Assembly (NCBI GenBank): GCA_002869845.2 | Contig: NEWS02000004.1 | Location: 110,347-174,346 of the forward strand | Direction: 5' to 3' | Source of the DNA: Nitrospira sp. CG24B | GTDB taxonomy: Bacteria > Nitrospirota > Nitrospiria > Nitrospirales > Nitrospiraceae | DNA: 64,000 nt | Shown: positions 50,538-60,546 of the stretch, in pieces | Position numbering within the stretch: position 1 is the first letter of the stretch | Layout of the letters: each line of letters begins with the position of its first letter | Made by a program: the position numbers and the translations under genes | The notes under the pieces: generated by a model | Seen by the model: only the letters and a program-made list of their open reading frames with translations | What the model was told of the DNA's origin: nothing | Databases searched by the model: none

Positions 50538-51305
50538 AAGTCCGTGTGTATTCAGGAGAGATCCCAGGTAGAACAGCTCGATGTACTCCGAGATCTCGCG
50601 GTGTGCCTGTGCACGGGTCTCGTAGCGCCGGTGATGCACCAGCTCATTCTTCAGGGTCCCCCAGAAACTTTCCATCGGCGCGTTGTCATAGCAGTTGCCC
50701 TTCCGACTCATGGACGCGGTCATGCCGAACTGCCGCAGTTGCGCCTGATAGTCCTGCGCACAATATTGGGACCCACGGTCGGAGTGGTGGATCAAGCCTG
50801 GGCGTGGGCGCTTCGCCCCCACCGCTTTTCTTAAGGCGTCGCTCACCAAGTCCGTTGTCATCCGAGCCCCCATGGCATGCCCGACCACCTCACAGGTGAA
50901 CAGATCCTTGATGCCAGCGAGATACAGCCAGCCTTCTGCGGTCGGCACGTACGTGATGTCGGTGACCCAGGTCGCGTTCGGGCGTGTCGCAACAAACGTT
51001 TGGGCTAAAACATTCTCCGCCACTGGCAGGGCATGATTAGACGCGGTGGTCGTGGTGAACCGCCGAACTTGTGTGCAGCGCAGCCCCAGCTTCTTGCGCA
51101 GCCGCTTGATGCGCCCGATCCCAGCAGGAAACCCGTCGGCATGCAATTCAGCTTGGAGGCGCTCCGGGCCGTACGTCTGCCGGGTGCGCACATGGGCGGC
51201 TTGGATCGCCACTTCCAGCCGCGCATTCTCCCGGTCGCGGTTCGACGGACGCCGATGTTGCCAGGCATAGTAGCCGCTTCGAGACACCTCCAGCACCCGG
51301 CACAA
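50478..51305 (-). CDS. IS3-family transposase OrfB (DDE integrase), C-terminally truncated/fused
   Basis: SRSGYYAWQHR; TWVTDITYVPTAEGWLYLAGIKDLFT; LIHHSDRGSQYCAQDY; CYDNAPMESFWGTLKNELV. Confidence 0.9.
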   Translation of the reverse strand: MCRVLEVSRSGYYAWQHRRPSNRDRENARLEVAIQAAHVRTRQTYGPERLQAELHADGFPAGIGRIKRLRKKLGLRCTQVRRFTTTTASNHALPVAENVLAQTFVATRPNATWVTDITYVPTAEGWLYLAGIKDLFTCEVVGHAMGARMTTDLVSDALRKAVGAKRPRPGLIHHSDRGSQYCAQDYQAQLRQFGMTASMSRKGNCYDNAPMESFWGTLKNELVHHRRYETRAQAHREISEYIELFYLGSLLNTHGLDGMPTTSSYSTTRRFVTQD

Positions 51306-51340
51306 CAGACTCAGCGGATAGTGGGCACGCAGCGTCCTTA

Positions 51341-51382
51341 TCAGCGCGTACCGGGCAGCTGCGCCTTCGCAAAGTACGCGGT
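51341..51382 (-). pseudogene. 3' fragment of IS3 orfA separated by the IS30 insertion
   Basis: Reads AYFAKAQLPGTR-stop, restoring DILKKATAYFAKAQLPGTR when the IS30 element is removed. Confidence 0.75.
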
Positions 51383-52612
51383 GGTGAGTTCAACCGGTCA
51401 CAGCAACACCCTTTGTTCTACTATGGATGCAAAGGGGGATCTGTATGGGGAAGATGGGACGTCCGAGGTTGTCTGCGGTCCAGAAAGCGGATTTGTGGCA
51501 ACGATGGAAACAGGGGCAGTCATTGAGCGAGATCGGCCGAGCCCTCGGCAAACACGCGGGTTCGATTCATGGCCTGGTGTCCTCGAATGGAGGATTCATT
51601 CCTCCCGTTCGGCAGCGGGCGCGCTGGGCGCTGACCCTGGCAGAACGAGAAGAGATTTCGCGTGGTCTGGCAACGGTGTGCTCGATCCGGCAGATCGCGG
51701 CCACGCTCGGGCGAGCGCCGTCGACCATCAGCCGGGAAATCCATCGCCATGGTGGGGCCCCCGGCTATCGAGCATCGGTGGCTGACGGGCGGGCTTGGGA
51801 ACGCGCGCGACGCCCCAAGCTCTGTCGGCTCGCCACCAATCCCATGCTCCAGCGCATGGTCGCGAGCAAATTGGCGTTGGAGTGGTCTCCAGAACAAATC
51901 GCGGGATGGCTCAAGCGGGAATTTCCCGCGCAAGACACCATGCAGATCTCCCATGAAACGATCTACCGCAGCTTGTTCATTCAAGCCCGAGGCGTACTCA
52001 AGAAGGAATTACTCAGACCTCTCCGATCTCGGCGCATGATGCGGCGCGCCAAACGTGCGAGTACAGCAAGCCAGCCGCGCGGGCAGATCATTGATGGGAT
52101 CTCGATCCGTGATCGCCCCGCGGACGTAGAAGACCGCGCGATTCCCGGTCACTGGGAAGGGGACTTGATTGCCGGTTCCAAGATTACACACATCGCCACC
52201 TTGGTGGAACGACAGTCGCGCTTCACGATGCTGGTGAAAGTGCCGGGAAAAGACACTGCCAGTGTGGTGACGGCGCTGAGCCAGCAGATACGACGACTCC
52301 CCTCGGCATTGCGCCGGTCATTAACCTGGGATCGCGGGATGGAATTGGCCCAGCACAAACGCTTAACGATCGCCACCAACGTACAGGTCTACTTCTGTGA
52401 CCCGCAAAGTCCCTGGCAGCGGGGCACCAACGAAAATACGAACCGCTTGCTGCGTCAATATTTCTCAAAAGGCACCGACCTGTCACGCTACTCCCAGGCA
52501 GACTTGGACAGGGTCGCGTTACGGTTAAATCAACGGCCGCGGAAGACATTGGGATTTCAGACGCCAGCGGCTATATTAGGGGTAGGTGTTGCGCACACCG
52601 GTTGAACTCACC
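51383..52612 (+). mobile_element. IS30-family insertion sequence, apparently complete, inserted in IS3 orfA
   Basis: Exact 16-bp terminal inverted repeats GGTGAGTTCAACCGGT (51383-51398) / ACCGGTTGAACTCACC (52597-52612); flanking GT duplicated at 51381-51382 and 52613-52614. Confidence 0.92.
51427..52605 (+). CDS. IS30-family transposase
   Basis: RPRLSAVQKADLWQRWKQGQSLSEIGRALGK HTH; GRAPSTISREIHRHGG; HWEGDLIAGS; LTWDRGMELAQHK; FCDPQSPWQRGTNENTNRLLRQYF. Confidence 0.94.
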   Translation: MQRGICMGKMGRPRLSAVQKADLWQRWKQGQSLSEIGRALGKHAGSIHGLVSSNGGFIPPVRQRARWALTLAEREEISRGLATVCSIRQIAATLGRAPSTISREIHRHGGAPGYRASVADGRAWERARRPKLCRLATNPMLQRMVASKLALEWSPEQIAGWLKREFPAQDTMQISHETIYRSLFIQARGVLKKELLRPLRSRRMMRRAKRASTASQPRGQIIDGISIRDRPADVEDRAIPGHWEGDLIAGSKITHIATLVERQSRFTMLVKVPGKDTASVVTALSQQIRRLPSALRRSLTWDRGMELAQHKRLTIATNVQVYFCDPQSPWQRGTNENTNRLLRQYFSKGTDLSRYSQADLDRVALRLNQRPRKTLGFQTPAAILGVGVAHTG

Positions 52613-52614
52613 GT

Positions 52615-52887
52615 GGCTTTTTTTAAGATGTCGCGCTCCATCCGTGCTTCGGCAAGATCGCGTTTGAGTCGGGACAGCTCCGCTTCCAGCTCCGTCACGG
52701 GTCGTCGGTTCTCCCCCAGCGTGGCGAGCTGGCCGCGCCGGGCTCGCCCCACCCAGTTCTTCAGCGTTTTTCCTGACATGCTCAGGCGCCTGGCTGCCTC
52801 CGCAATCGTCACCTGCTGTGCAAGGACCAGCTGCACGGCTTGCTCCCGGAACTCCTTCGTATACTGCTGCCGCGGTACTTGTTCCAT
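52615..52887 (-). pseudogene. IS3-family OrfA (HTH) interrupted by IS30
   Basis: MEQVPRQQYTKEFREQAVQLVLAQQVTIAEAARRLSMSGKTLKNWVGRARRG...ARMERDILKKAT then IS30 sequence. Confidence 0.85.
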
Positions 52888-53144
52888 CTCACACCTCCAG
52901 ACCTCTGATTGTAGGTTGAAGGCGTCCACTTTTTCGAGCTTACCTCAATCTCCACATACGCCTACACCTAAGAGCTTTTCAGGTGATGGAGGCGAGACAG
53001 ACTCAGAGGCCCAAGAACATCATCCCGTGCGCGCAGTCAGTCATGATTTCCTTGGAAAATTCAGTTGATGTCTATTGGTACGGATGATGCCGCATATCCT
53101 TACGTAACATTTGGCCCACATGAGCCTTCAACTTGGAGGGCGTA

Positions 53145-53228
53145 ATGACATATATCGTGGGACTGTTATCGTTTGTACTGTTGTTCGCCCTGGGAGTCGG
53201 AGCTGCCTTCATCGTGACGAGCCTGTGA
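53145..53228 (+). CDS. candidate 27-aa single-TM microprotein
   Basis: ggagg 6-7 nt before ATG; MTYIVGLLSFVLLFALGVGAAFIVTSL. Confidence 0.45.
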   Translation: MTYIVGLLSFVLLFALGVGAAFIVTSL

Positions 53229-53501
53229 TGGCATGACCACAAGCTAGGCAGCCCACTCATTCAGAAACCGCTCGGCCAGAGTATCCATCGCAGACAAGGC
53301 GGCTCTCAGCTTGATACTTGCTTGAGCGCACTCAAAAGGATACCTGATCTCTTATATTGCCTGCAATGATAAGGAATTGGATCGGCAAAAAACTGAAGTG
53401 GCGAAGTTGCGGAGGACCACCACCGCTCTAACAAATACCACGGAGAGTCAACAGCGAGAATTACAGAACGACCACTAGACTCACGACGTAGCCTCAAGCT
53501 G

Positions 53502-54074
53502 TTACATGAAGAACTGTCGAACCTGTTCCTGAGGGACACAACCGACGAGCAAATCCCCGTCCGGAGACACGAGGAGGGGAACTCCATTTTGACCCGTTGC
53601 ATGCCAAGCTGTTTCCCATTTCTGCGCAACGAGCTGGTTCTCCCCATCAATATCTTCAGTGAAATATTCTCCCGCCAACTGCTTCAACACAAGCGGATCG
53701 GAAATATCTCGGCCGTCGCACCAAAAGGCACGGTAAGTTCGCTGAACAAAGTCCATCCCGTTCTGTAAATCCTTTTGCAAGAGCGCAACCGCTTGTTCAA
53801 TCGCCGGGAGGGTATTGGGCTTTCCAGGCGGCAATGCAATTGGCAATCCCGGCGCCAATCGCTGCACCATAGCAACTTCGTGCCGTAATTCCGCCCCCAA
53901 CGAGCCCTCCCACGGTTTCATGGGACGCGGCAACTGTGGTGCATGCTGAACCCCACGCCATTCACACCGGTCAACCACACCTATCTCGTGCAGCCGTTCA
54001 TGCAGTGCATAGCAGAATGGACAATTAAAATCGCCATAGAGCAGAAATCGATCAGATGCAGGAGTGGAATTCAT
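53502..54074 (-). CDS. DsbA-family thioredoxin-fold protein
   Basis: LLYGDFNCPFCYALHERL CxxC active site; NGVPLLVSPDGDLLVGCVPQEQV. Confidence 0.8.
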   Translation of the reverse strand: MNSTPASDRFLLYGDFNCPFCYALHERLHEIGVVDRCEWRGVQHAPQLPRPMKPWEGSLGAELRHEVAMVQRLAPGLPIALPPGKPNTLPAIEQAVALLQKDLQNGMDFVQRTYRAFWCDGRDISDPLVLKQLAGEYFTEDIDGENQLVAQKWETAWHATGQNGVPLLVSPDGDLLVGCVPQEQVRQFFM

Positions 54075-54205
54075 GACGACACTGTACCGAAGTGGCGAGA
54101 GAGAGTCTAGCCCTAGATATACCGCTAGAGAGCGTAGGAAAGTTCTGATGAATCAAAACTTTCAGACCGCAGTCAGCCTCAACCGATGTTTGATGTTTGG
54201 TGGAA

Positions 54206-56140
54206 TCAGGAGTTGGCTTGTTGTAACAGCTCTTGAAGACTTGCACGAAGTATCGGCAACGTCAACGGCTTCGTCATGACTTTATCCATCCCAGCTTGGT
54301 GACACTTCTGGGCATCTTCATCGGAGGCATGGCCAGTGAGAGCCATGATGGGCAGATGGCTCGGTGTCCCTTCTTCGCGACGACGAACTTCTCGCGTGGC
54401 TTCATACCCATCCATCTCCGGCATCTCACAATCCATCAGGACAACGTTATACACAGTTCGAGTGATCGCTTCGACCGCTTCACGGCCCGTGCGAGCAATT
54501 TCGACATGACACCCGAGCTTCTGCAAAAATTTACAGGCTACCACTTGATTGATCTCATTATCATCTGCAACCAGTACGCGCAGAGACCCAACCTGCTCGC
54601 CTACACTACGTTGGTCCGATCCCAAGGAAGATGCGGAAGCATCCCGATGTATCGCGGGTAACAGATTAGTAGTGTAGCCAAATGTACTGCCCTGGCCAAT
54701 CGAGCTCTCGACCGTAATGGCACCGCCCATCAGCTGGACAAGCTGATGACAGATCATGAGACCAAGTCCGGTTCCACCAAATTTCCTTGTAGTCGATGCA
54801 TCGGCTTGTGCATAGGCCTGAAAGAGACGTGCTTGCTGTTCAGGCGTCATCCCAATACCGGTATCCTGAATGCGCCACTGCAGAACGACTGCGTCCGATC
54901 CCTCCGTCCGTCCCTGTTTCAAGGAGACCGAGACCGTCACCCGTCCTCGTTCGGTAAACTTAATCGCATTCCCAACAAGATTGAAAAGGATCTGTCTCAA
55001 CCTGATCGGATCCCCTCGGAACTCCTCTGGGACATCAGGATCGATCTGCACTGAAACGGTGAGATCTTTCTTGGAGGCCAACCCCTCCGTTAATGTTGTC
55101 ACGTCACAGATCAGTGATCGCAGGTTCACATTGGCCACTTCCAACGTCATCTTGCCGGCTTCAATTTTTGAAAAATCGAGAATGTCGTTCACCAGCGTCA
55201 GTAACGCATCCGCAGAACGATGCATCGTCTCGATGAGCTCCCGCTGCTGGTCGGTCAATGATGTGTCTTTAAGGAGCTGCGTGCACCCCAGTACCCCATT
55301 CATCGGAGTCCGAAGTTCATGGCTCATGGTGGCGAGAAAGATGCCCTTTGCCCGCGTCGACTCCTCAGCCGCTTCTTTCGCTCGACGCAAGGCCACATCG
55401 GACGTGATATCAAGCCCATAGGCACGAACGAGTTTCAATTCCTCAAGGGGAAAGAGCGACCAGGCAATAACCCGATCAGCCACGACATGTTCAACCCGCA
55501 TGAGAGCGGAATTGGTCGTGAGACATTCCTGCAACATGGCCGGTAGAACGGCCGGAAACATCACGTCGATCCCGGCTTCGAGTAACCCGCATTGAGCCAT
55601 TAGATTGAGCATGCCGGTGTTGGCATACAGTATGGCGCCCGTCGCATCAAACTCCACAATAGGATTCGGCGCATCCTCAGCCAGCCGTGCAGCGCGTTGC
55701 ACATCTCTCTGAATCTCCATGGCATCGGTCAGATCGCGAACCACGACCATGCCGCCAATTGGCACACCCTGTTGGGTTCTGGGCCAGAACGAGAGCGAGA
55801 GCTCAAACTGAGTCCCATCCTCTCGATCCCAAAAGTGGGAAGGGATCACGACAAGCTCGCCGGTGTCCACCATCCGAGTGAATGGGCACTGGGCCACCTC
55901 ACTCTCGCCAGACATGAAGCATCCAATCAGGTCGTGAAACCCCAGCCCAATTACATCGCGTGTTTGCCCGACAAGTTGCTGGGCCACAGGATTGAGTAAC
56001 AGTATGCGATTGTCGTGATCCAAGAAGAAGATGGCCTCCGGCACCGCTTCCAGGATCAGGCTCGTCTCCTCTCCTATCAGCAAACGCGATTTTTGGGTCT
56101 TGGATCTGGAATCAGAAGTTGAGGGATTAAAGGTAGACAT
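54206..56140 (-). CDS. hybrid sensor histidine kinase with PAS domains and C-terminal receiver
   Basis: FLATMSHELRTPMNGVLG H-box; GTGLGLMICHQLVQLMGG; RVLVADDNEINQVVACKFL...NVVLMDCEMPEMDG. Confidence 0.95.
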   Translation of the reverse strand: MSTFNPSTSDSRSKTQKSRLLIGEETSLILEAVPEAIFFLDHDNRILLLNPVAQQLVGQTRDVIGLGFHDLIGCFMSGESEVAQCPFTRMVDTGELVVIPSHFWDREDGTQFELSLSFWPRTQQGVPIGGMVVVRDLTDAMEIQRDVQRAARLAEDAPNPIVEFDATGAILYANTGMLNLMAQCGLLEAGIDVMFPAVLPAMLQECLTTNSALMRVEHVVADRVIAWSLFPLEELKLVRAYGLDITSDVALRRAKEAAEESTRAKGIFLATMSHELRTPMNGVLGCTQLLKDTSLTDQQRELIETMHRSADALLTLVNDILDFSKIEAGKMTLEVANVNLRSLICDVTTLTEGLASKKDLTVSVQIDPDVPEEFRGDPIRLRQILFNLVGNAIKFTERGRVTVSVSLKQGRTEGSDAVVLQWRIQDTGIGMTPEQQARLFQAYAQADASTTRKFGGTGLGLMICHQLVQLMGGAITVESSIGQGSTFGYTTNLLPAIHRDASASSLGSDQRSVGEQVGSLRVLVADDNEINQVVACKFLQKLGCHVEIARTGREAVEAITRTVYNVVLMDCEMPEMDGYEATREVRRREEGTPSHLPIMALTGHASDEDAQKCHQAGMDKVMTKPLTLPILRASLQELLQQANS

Positions 56141-56351
56141 GATGCGCGAGTCTGGATTGTTTTAGCTCTCCAATCTATCGGTCGAACAGGGATCCGTCTG
56201 TAGCATGGATAGGCACGATTCCTGGAGTACGGTATGGGATGCAGTCGGTTGATAGCGGTTAAGACACAGACCACTCCGTAGCTTAAGTTCTTCCCGGACA
56301 AACCGATAAGATTCTCGACAAGGCGTACTAGATCATCCAACGGAGGTGTCT

Positions 56352-56705
56352 ATGATATCCGCCATACACACCGCATTCTCAGGCCTGGCTGCCTTCGGCA
56401 AACAGATCGAGGTCGTTGCACACAATGTCGCCAACGTCAATACGGACGGATTTAAGAAATCCCAAACGGAGTTCATCGAAATTCCTAGCGGTGGAGTCCT
56501 CCCTGTGGTTAAGAAAGATGATTCCTCCGGCCCAACGGTTCTTCGCGACAGCGGTGGGAATCAATCCAGAGTCGAGCTTTCGAATGTTGATCTTGGTGAG
56601 GAAGCGGTGCAGCAGATCCTGGCTCAACGGAGCTTTGAAGCGAACCTCCAAACCTTACGAGCAGGAAATGCGCTACTCGGCAGTATCCTGGATATCAAGA
56701 AGTAG
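56352..56705 (+). CDS. orphan FlgC-like flagellar rod-domain protein
   Basis: MISAIHTAFSGLAAFGKQIEVVAHNVANVNTDGFKKSQTEF N-terminal rod motif; C-terminal QRSFEANLQTLRAGNALLGSILDIKK. Confidence 0.75.
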   Translation: MISAIHTAFSGLAAFGKQIEVVAHNVANVNTDGFKKSQTEFIEIPSGGVLPVVKKDDSSGPTVLRDSGGNQSRVELSNVDLGEEAVQQILAQRSFEANLQTLRAGNALLGSILDIKK

Positions 56706-56769
56706 CAGGGGCGTTACCGATGGGCTCCAGGCATAGCATTCACGACTGTCCGTATGTTATGTCGAGCCC

Positions 56770-58944
56770 ATGGCGTCTCCCCGTGTCCTCTTATTGCTTC
56801 CCCCTTTGACTCAGCTCAACACCCCGTACCCATCTACTGCCTACCTAACTGGGTTTCTTCAGTCTCGCAATATTGCCGTTGAACAGGCGGATCTCGGCAT
56901 CGAGATGGTGCTGCGCCTCTTCAGTCCCGATGGACTACGGCATATCTTCCGGCAACTGCATGGCCTGGAACCCTCCCTTCCCAGGGAAGCCATCGGCATG
57001 ATGAGGGCCGAACACTCCTACGTGGATATGATCGGACCGGTCGTCGCTTTCTTACAGGGCAAACTCCCCGACCTTGCTTCGTACTTGATTCAACCCAGAG
57101 TCTTGCCTCAGGGCCCACGATTCCGAGGGCGTAAGAAATTCGCGCGCGCGGTGTCACTGGAGGATAGAGCCAAACAATGGGCGACGTTCTTCCTCGAAGA
57201 TCTCGTCGATTTGGTGCAAGCCACGATTACACCGCACTTCGCCTTGAGCCGCTATGCCGAACAGATCGGGCGCAGCGCCTCATCGTTTGATCACATCGCC
57301 GCTGCCTTGGCGGAACCACCGAGTGTGACTGATGAATGGCTGCTAGATATATTCTGGGACCACGTCAACCGAGTCAACCCCTCGCTAATCGGTCTCTCCA
57401 TACCGTTTCCAGGTAATCTCTATGGGGCATTTCTCATTGCAAAGACTCTCAAACAGCACCGTCCTGAGTTGCCGGTGGCCATCGGCGGCGGCTATGTGAA
57501 CACGGAATTGCGCCGGGTTACCGATCCACGAGTGTTCGACTATGTCGACTTTATTACCCTCGACGACGGTGAACGGCCGCTCCTCTCCTTAATTGAACAT
57601 CTGTCCGGCTCGCGCCCTCGCCAATCGCTGTGCCGCACGATGTATCGCCACAACGATCATGTGATCTATGCGGATGATCCCTCGTCAGGCGACTTCACGA
57701 TGAACGATATCGGCTGTCCAACCTATCGAGGCCTGACACTGGATCGCTACCTGACCATTTTGGACAGCACCAACCCCATGCATCGTCTCTGGTCGGAAGG
57801 CCATTGGAATAAACTGACCGTGGCACACGGCTGCTATTGGAAGCAATGCACGTTCTGTGATGTGGGACTGAACTACATCAGCCGCTATGAAATGACACCG
57901 ACCGAGCGGCTCATCCAGCAAATCGAACAACTCGTCGCCGAGACAGGACGAACAGGGTTTCACTTCGTAGACGAAGCCGCTCCACCTGCCGCACTGAAGG
58001 CATTGGCTCTCGCCCTCCTGGAACGACGGATGTCTATTACCTGGTGGGGCAATATCCGGTTCGAGACCGCCTTTTCACCGGACCTGTGCCGCCTTCTCTC
58101 CGCCTCTGGCTGCATTGCCGTCACCGCAGGACTCGAAGCCGCATCAGACCGTCTCTTGGACAACATGAAGAAAGGCATCACCGTTGATCAGACCGCACTA
58201 GTCGCTGCCGGATTCAAGGATGCCGGTATTCTGATTCACGCCTATCTCATGTATGGGTGTCCATCGGAGACTATTCAGGAAACTGTCGATTCACTCGAAC
58301 GAGTCCGCCAGCTTGTCGCAGCAGATCTCCTTCAATCAGCCTTTTGGCACCGCTTCACGGTCACGGCCCACAGCCCAGTGGGGTTGGATCCCTCTGCCCA
58401 TGGCTTGCGCATTCTCGGACCAGAATTTCGAGGTTTCGCGGAGAATGACCTTCTGCATCACGATGACCGTACAGAAACACCGGCCTGGCTTGGTGAAGGG
58501 CTGCGTCGATCGCTCCTGAACTACCTTGAGCGACGTGGACTCGATCTCGATGTCCGTCAGTGGTTCGAGTATGAGTCCCCTCGCCCTCAGGTCCCTTCAA
58601 CATGGCTTGGGCGCTTGCTCAAGAAGCAAATGAATAATGACCATTCAGACTTAGAACGACGTGTGGTCTGGCTGGGTGGAGCCGTGACTTGTGAACGCAT
58701 CGGAAAGAGATCAACGCTCACTCTGACCGGTAGCCAAAAGGATCACGTCATCACCCTGCCGGAACCAGAGGCTCAATGGTTGGAGCAATTGATTCGAGAG
58801 GCTACCCCCCAGCAAGCATGCCGGACCTACCCGCATATGCGGGAGGCTTGCCAACGGTTTCCTGGCTCGGAATCAACGTTCAACTCCTTCCTGACCCCCC
58901 CTTCGTGGAAAAAGATTCGCAACGCAGGCCTCGTGCTCATCTAA
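56770..58944 (+). CDS. B12-binding-domain radical SAM protein
   Basis: N-terminal LLLLPPLTQLNTPYPSTAYLTGFLQSRNI; VAHGCYWKQCTFCDVGLNYISRYE Fe-S motif; FHFVDEAAPP. Confidence 0.85.
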   Translation: MASPRVLLLLPPLTQLNTPYPSTAYLTGFLQSRNIAVEQADLGIEMVLRLFSPDGLRHIFRQLHGLEPSLPREAIGMMRAEHSYVDMIGPVVAFLQGKLPDLASYLIQPRVLPQGPRFRGRKKFARAVSLEDRAKQWATFFLEDLVDLVQATITPHFALSRYAEQIGRSASSFDHIAAALAEPPSVTDEWLLDIFWDHVNRVNPSLIGLSIPFPGNLYGAFLIAKTLKQHRPELPVAIGGGYVNTELRRVTDPRVFDYVDFITLDDGERPLLSLIEHLSGSRPRQSLCRTMYRHNDHVIYADDPSSGDFTMNDIGCPTYRGLTLDRYLTILDSTNPMHRLWSEGHWNKLTVAHGCYWKQCTFCDVGLNYISRYEMTPTERLIQQIEQLVAETGRTGFHFVDEAAPPAALKALALALLERRMSITWWGNIRFETAFSPDLCRLLSASGCIAVTAGLEAASDRLLDNMKKGITVDQTALVAAGFKDAGILIHAYLMYGCPSETIQETVDSLERVRQLVAADLLQSAFWHRFTVTAHSPVGLDPSAHGLRILGPEFRGFAENDLLHHDDRTETPAWLGEGLRRSLLNYLERRGLDLDVRQWFEYESPRPQVPSTWLGRLLKKQMNNDHSDLERRVVWLGGAVTCERIGKRSTLTLTGSQKDHVITLPEPEAQWLEQLIREATPQQACRTYPHMREACQRFPGSESTFNSFLTPPSWKKIRNAGLVLI

Positions 58945-59030
58945 CTCTTCAAGTCTTTCTACTCGCCCACTACCAGTCACACGCAGACTTCACTCTGCCC
59001 AGAGGCTTATTCAATTGGGAGGACAAAAAC

Positions 59031-59067
59031 AAAGAGCCGGAACCCACAGCGTGGATTACGGCTCTTT
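59031..59067 (-). terminator. terminator for the porin gene (minus strand)
   Basis: AAAGAGCCG...CGGCTCTTT stem followed on the minus strand by gtttttgtcc. Confidence 0.65.
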
Positions 59068-59104
59068 GTTGAGCACGGATCTTCTTCTACGTCACGCGAG
59101 CTGC

Positions 59105-60381
59105 TTAGTACTGCAGCTGCAACGCGACGTGGAACGAATCGACCTTGTTGCCGGTCGCATTCGGCCCAAAGTTGTTGAATGGCCCCTTGGTTTCCAAATC
59201 GCCGTACCGGCCATAGACAGAAACGCGAGCATTGTGCCCGGAGATGATGTAGTTTAGACCATACTCCCACTCCTGTCGCATGGCACTATACAGCGGATCG
59301 ATACTGACGAACCGCACATAGGGCTGAAACCGTCCAATACCGACCTCATGCGGAATCAGGTACAACCCGTACACGGTCCAGGAATGGCCATTGAACATAC
59401 AGAAACAATCCCCGCCGGCAAAGGCTCCGGTCCCGTAGTTCGCCCAGTACCGCTTGAATTCCGCATTGAACGTAAACACGCCCATATTGTTTGGCATCAA
59501 CTTTTCCACCAAGAGGTCGACGGTCGCCCCGGTGAAATCACTGCGCCCCAACGTGGGAGAACCCGCGCCATCTTTTTGATGGATCACGTTGCCCGAAATC
59601 GCCACGATATCTCCCGCCGTCCCATAATAGGTCCCGGAGGTGTAGTAGCCGGGGTTGTTTTCATCGTTCAAGAGGTTCCATTGCAGACGACCGGCATATA
59701 ACAGGCTGCCGGTGTTGTTCGGTCCCCCGCGCGCCCCTGTGAACACCGACGCCACGTACAACAAGTGGGTCCCGAAGGGATGGATTTTGCCGAAGAAGAC
59801 CGCACCGTTGTCACGACCATAGAGCCCGGCCTGTCCACCCGTTCCAGGACCTGCTCCATTGGGGCCACTGGGGAAGTTGCCGCTGAAGTCAGCCGAGTTG
59901 AAGGGAGTCCGGAACCCATCGAAGGTCGCATGGTAGAACGGCCCGTTCAATTCACCGCGCTCACTCGGCACCAAGGTGCGTCCCACCCAGAGGTTGACCG
60001 TCTCGCTGATCTCGAATTTTCCGATCGCGTCGAGCAATCCAATGTTGGAGTTTCCGCCAAACTGAGTGCCCCCTGCGCCGACGTTGCAATTAAAACAGTC
60101 CGTGTTGAAGGTAAACTTCACATACTTGTGAATTTGCCCGTCGATGTAGATACGGGCGTTGTCGATTTTGAAGTCGTTGCTATAATGGCCTCCGGCGCCA
60201 CCTTCTATACTGTTGAAGCTTGAACGGATACCCATGCCGATCGAAATCCACTTGTCATCATCGGCTTTGATCATGCCACCAGCATAAGCACTCGGCAGCG
60301 TGGATCCCAGTCCAGCCACCAGCGCCGCCATGGCCCCAGCAACTACAAACCGTTTCCACCGCCTCGTAAGATGTTCCTTCA
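59105..60381 (-). CDS. secreted porin-like outer-membrane protein
   Basis: Signal peptide MKEHLTRRWKRFVVAGAMAALVAGLGSTLPSAYAG; DNARIYIDGQIHKYVKFTFNTD; ends in aromatic HVALQLQY. Confidence 0.75.
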
Positions 60382-60534
60382 TACTGATGCCCTCCCTTGT
60401 GAGTATTGAGAAACCACTGCCCACCTGCACTGATATCCAAAAACGTATACATCCGGGAAGTTGGCGGCGAGTATGCCTACGTGCTCGAAAGATAGCAAGA
60501 AACTTTTCGCTACTTGCTTCCACATGTCACAAAT

Positions 60535-60546
60535 ATACATATGTAT
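60535..60546. repeat. 12-bp perfect palindrome upstream of porin gene
   Basis: ATACATATGTAT. Confidence 0.7.

Larger units (their letters stand above)
50566..52950 (-). mobile_element. IS3-family element, distal end truncated, interrupted by an IS30 element; ends approximate
   Basis: OrfA HTH (52615..52887) and OrfB DDE integrase with A-AAA-AAG slippery site at the orfA end; OrfB C-terminus stops at SEYIELFY then unrelated residues. Confidence 0.8.

Noticed and set aside
52586-53068. 160-aa plus ORF spanning the IS3 right end
   Set aside because: Antisense to the IS3 OrfA helix-turn-helix; artefact
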